Source: Prochlorococcus sp. AG-409-J19
GTDB lineage: Bacteria; Cyanobacteriota; Cyanobacteriia; PCC-6307; Cyanobiaceae
Direction of reading: 5' to 3'
NCBI GenBank assembly: GCA_003215635.1
Contig: QCKC01000002.1
Location: 1-64,000 of the forward strand
DNA length: 64,000 nt
Part shown: in pieces, positions 61,869-64,000 of the stretch
How positions within the stretch are numbered: the first letter of the stretch is position 1
Layout: every line of letters starts with the position of its first letter
Notes under the pieces: model-generated
The model's database searches: none
What the model saw: the letters and a program-made list of their open reading frames with translations, nothing else
What the model was told of the DNA's origin: nothing
Program-made: the position numbers and the translations under genes

Positions 61869-63095
61869 TTAAAAGATATTATTTGCAGTATCTTTACTGT
61901 TTATATACGACCATATACGACTGGGAAGGCCCCAAATGTAAATAAACCCTTTTGCAGCGCTATGGTCAAATTTATCAGAACTGCCATAAGTAGCTAAATC
62001 TGGAATATATAAACTATTTGCATTAGAAGACCTTCCTGTAACTATTGCTTGACCTTTATATAATTTAATTCTTACCAGTCCATTAACATAAGATTGTGTA
62101 CAGTTAATGAAACCATCCAACGCTTCTTTTAGTGGAGTAAACCATAAACCTTGATACACCAGATCTGACCATTGCCTTTCCAGTTGATGCTTAGTACGTA
62201 AAACGTCAGCAGATAATGTTAAAGACTCTAATTCCTGATGAGCTTTAATCAATAAAAGCATTCCTGGTGTTTCATAAATTTCTCGACTTTTAATCCCAAT
62301 AACTCTATTCTCAATCAAATCTAAACGTCCAAATCCATGTCTCCCGCCTAACTCATTTGCCAACTTAATCACTTGAACTGGCTCTAGGCTTTCACCATTA
62401 ATAGCAACTGGATTCCCTTCCTTAAAAGTAATTTCTACTTCCTCAAAGGTATCAGGTGCATCTTCAATAGAAGAAGTCATCGTAAAAACTTCTTCTAATG
62501 GTTCATTCATAGGATCTTCCAATGGTCCGGCTTCAATACTTCTACCTAAAAGATTCAAATCAATAGAATAAGGAGATTTCTTGCTTACGGGTGCAGAGAC
62601 ACCAAAAGACTCGCCATAGGCAATTGTTTCTTCTCTACTCATTCCCCATTCTCTTGCTGGAGTAAGAACCTTCAAGTCAGGAGCAAGAGATGCAATTGCA
62701 ACATCAAACCGAACTTGATCATTTCCTTTGCCAGTGCAACCATGGGCGACTGCATCCGCGCCAGACTCTCTAGCAACTTCAACAAGTCGCCTAGCAATCA
62801 AAGGTCTAGCTAAAGCTGTCGACAATGGATATCTGCCTTCATAAAGACCATTCGCACGAATAGCAGGAAAAGCAAACTCTTCTACAAAATCCTGAACCAG
62901 ATCGCCAACTATAGATTTATTGGCACCTGCCTCCAGTGCTTTTGCTCGAATGAGATCTAGCTCATCTCCCTGTCCAAGATCAGCAGCAAAAGCAATGACC
63001 TCCTCAACACCCCATTCTTTCATTAGATATGGGATGCAAACGCTTGTATCAACTCCACCTGAATAAGCTAGAACAACCTTCTTGGCACGATGCAT
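61869..63095 (-). CDS. argG: Argininosuccinate synthase
   Basis: 408 residues. The ATP-binding PP-loop is [17 protein letters not shown] at about 8, with [13 protein letters not shown] and [12 protein letters not shown] further on. It condenses citrulline and aspartate to argininosuccinate in arginine synthesis, and gives precursors for the polyamine route of speA, speB and speE. The start is at 63095. It is convergent with rpsF and divergent from the frameshifted zinc-ribbon gene. Confidence 0.97.
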   Translation of the reverse strand: MHRAKKVVLAYSGGVDTSVCIPYLMKEWGVEEVIAFAADLGQGDELDLIRAKALEAGANKSIVGDLVQDFVEEFAFPAIRANGLYEGRYPLSTALARPLIARRLVEVARESGADAVAHGCTGKGNDQVRFDVAIASLAPDLKVLTPAREWGMSREETIAYGESFGVSAPVSKKSPYSIDLNLLGRSIEAGPLEDPMNEPLEEVFTMTSSIEDAPDTFEEVEITFKEGNPVAINGESLEPVQVIKLANELGGRHGFGRLDLIENRVIGIKSREIYETPGMLLLIKAHQELESLTLSADVLRTKHQLERQWSDLVYQGLWFTPLKEALDGFINCTQSYVNGLVRIKLYKGQAIVTGRSSNANSLYIPDLATYGSSDKFDHSAAKGFIYIWGLPSRIWSYINSKDTANNIF

Positions 63096-63336
63096 TCGCT
63101 TTACTCCTTGCTGAAAATAGGTTTCAATCTTGGATTCAATCTAATTTGACCGCACATTCAATGCCTAAATCAAATTGTGAAAATCCAATACTACAATTTA
63201 ATTGGCGAGATATACCCAAATATTTAAAACCTGATCTCTGCATCTTTCTAGATCTATATCGAATTCACAATTAATTTAAACTCAAATTATATAATATGGT
63301 TAAAGCCAGAGAAAAAGAAATTAAAAATCAGAGCAA

Positions 63337-63796
63337 ATGCCAAGCAAACCTAAAAACCGAACAGGAGAGATTTATGGGAAATTAACAGTTTTATCATTAT
63401 CAGATCGTCGCAGTAGTTCTGGCAATGCTTATTGGTGGTGTGAATGTGAATGTGGGAATATGCGTGAAGTAGCAAGTGATTCACTTTCAACAAAAATTAG
63501 AAAAAAAAAACATCACTGAATGCCATCAATGTGCCAAAGCACTAGCTCTGCAAGGTGTTTCTGCAAAAAATAACCGCGAAGAAAAACTAAGAAGGCAGGA
63601 AGCAACTAAAAATCGCAATGCCTTAATAGGACAAGTACCACAAGAATGGCTAGAACTTCCCAGAACAGATGCTGAAGCAAGAGAACTTGGCAAGAAACAA
63701 TTTTTTCGAGGTATTAAATGTCTTAGGGGACATATTTCCCCTTACAGAATTAACGGAGGATGTTTAGCTTGTAACAAAGAAATAAAACTCTTATAA
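63337..63796 (+). pseudogene. Zinc-ribbon protein split by a frameshift at an A10 tract
   Basis: Two overlapping frames together encode about 152 residues. The first (63337-63519) has WWCECECGNMREVASDSL and then reaches a TGA. The next frame continues with ITECHQCAKALALQG and ends in GIKCLRGHISPYRINGGCLACNKE, a motif seen in phage-type proteins. The break is in the run of ten A bases at 63501-63510; removing one A joins the frames into a protein with two likely zinc-binding Cys groups. It may be a broken gene, a sequence error or slippage. No operon partner is seen. Confidence 0.6.
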
Positions 63797-63937
63797 AACA
63801 AGAACTATAAAAAGACTATGACCCCAATACCTTCAACAAACAAAAATAAATAACTCTCAATTATCTACCACTTCAAAGAATAGTGCAATGCGTGTAAACG
63901 CTGATTGCAGAAACGAACACAAAGAGCCATTCTTATG

Positions 63938-64000
63938 TCATTGATACGGAGGCGTCAATGGACGACACCCCACCTGAGCATCTGTAGAAGCAGATTTATC
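63938..64000 (-). CDS. Possible C-terminal end of a gene running off the window
   Basis: On the minus strand the frame is open from the window edge for 20 codons (DKSASTDAQVGCRPLTPPYQ) to a TGA at 63938-63940. It could be the end of a gene starting outside the window. The peptide is too short to identify. Confidence 0.3.
   Translation of the reverse strand, partial: DKSASTDAQVGCRPLTPPYQ

Noticed and set aside
63029-63274. 81-codon plus-strand frame overlapping the start of argG
   Set aside because: The first half is antisense to argG; the last 37 codons from ATG 63161 might be a remnant but have no recognisable motif and no clear ribosome binding site.
63948-63987. Nine-codon frame with GGAGG near the right edge
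   Set aside because: It is very short and the same DNA can be read as the end of a minus-strand gene; neither can be resolved at the window edge.

Overview
The window looks like chromosome of a marine picocyanobacterium, most likely a low-light-adapted Prochlorococcus. The evidence is AT-rich DNA, very short spacers, paired flavodiiron genes flv3/flv1, a Tic20/Ycf60 homologue, a phytol-kinase-like protein, several cyanobacterial hypotheticals and two group-2 sigma factors. I recognise the family of most proteins, but species assignment is inference. The window holds almost entirely housekeeping genes, with one possible accessory locus at its right edge.

Layout. 0-5.4 kb: the end of a TRAP transporter permease, then flv3-flv1 and an FMN-reductase-like gene, then two small convergent hypotheticals. 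5.5-12 kb: a leftward unit (PLP enzyme, gcvH, gcvP), a possible DNA-binding protein and a divergent fatty-acid desaturase. 12-21.4 kb: rplI, dnaB, mnmG, a chorismate-lyase-like gene, small unknowns, a SprT-like protein and ligA. 21.4-26.4 kb: a TVP38-type membrane protein, valS, small unknowns, a 466-bp gap and tRNA-Val(UAC). 26.4-34.3 kb: mazG, speE-speB, gcvT, aspS and a group-2 sigma factor. 34.3-43.4 kb: pyrG-queE, queC, pabB-pabC, then cobA divergent from a TrpD-like gene across a spacer with a perfect NtcA box, then a GNAT and an MFS transporter. 43.5-52.9 kb: ppk, a second sigma factor, a phytol-kinase-like gene, a DAHP synthase, acnB and a ClC-type channel. 52.9-64 kb: a radical SAM protein, an IctB/O-antigen-ligase-like protein overlapping purU, a FAD oxidoreductase, dnaK, aroE, tic20, rpsF, argG and a zinc-ribbon gene broken at an A10 tract.

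Links between genes. Glycine/one-carbon metabolism is spread over gcvP-gcvH, gcvT and purU. Chorismate is served by DAHP synthase, aroE, pabB/pabC and a chorismate-lyase-like protein. Flv1/Flv3 would dump photosynthetic electrons to oxygen, speB-speE make polyamines, and queE-queC make the queuosine precursor.

I see no CRISPR array, insertion sequence, prophage or clear new multi-gene system. The best second-look items are an NtcA-type promoter for cobA, a candidate S6:S18-type leader before rpsF, two genes that seem to need CTG starts, an A10 frameshift in a zinc-ribbon gene, and a 53-residue membrane-protein gene beside ligA.
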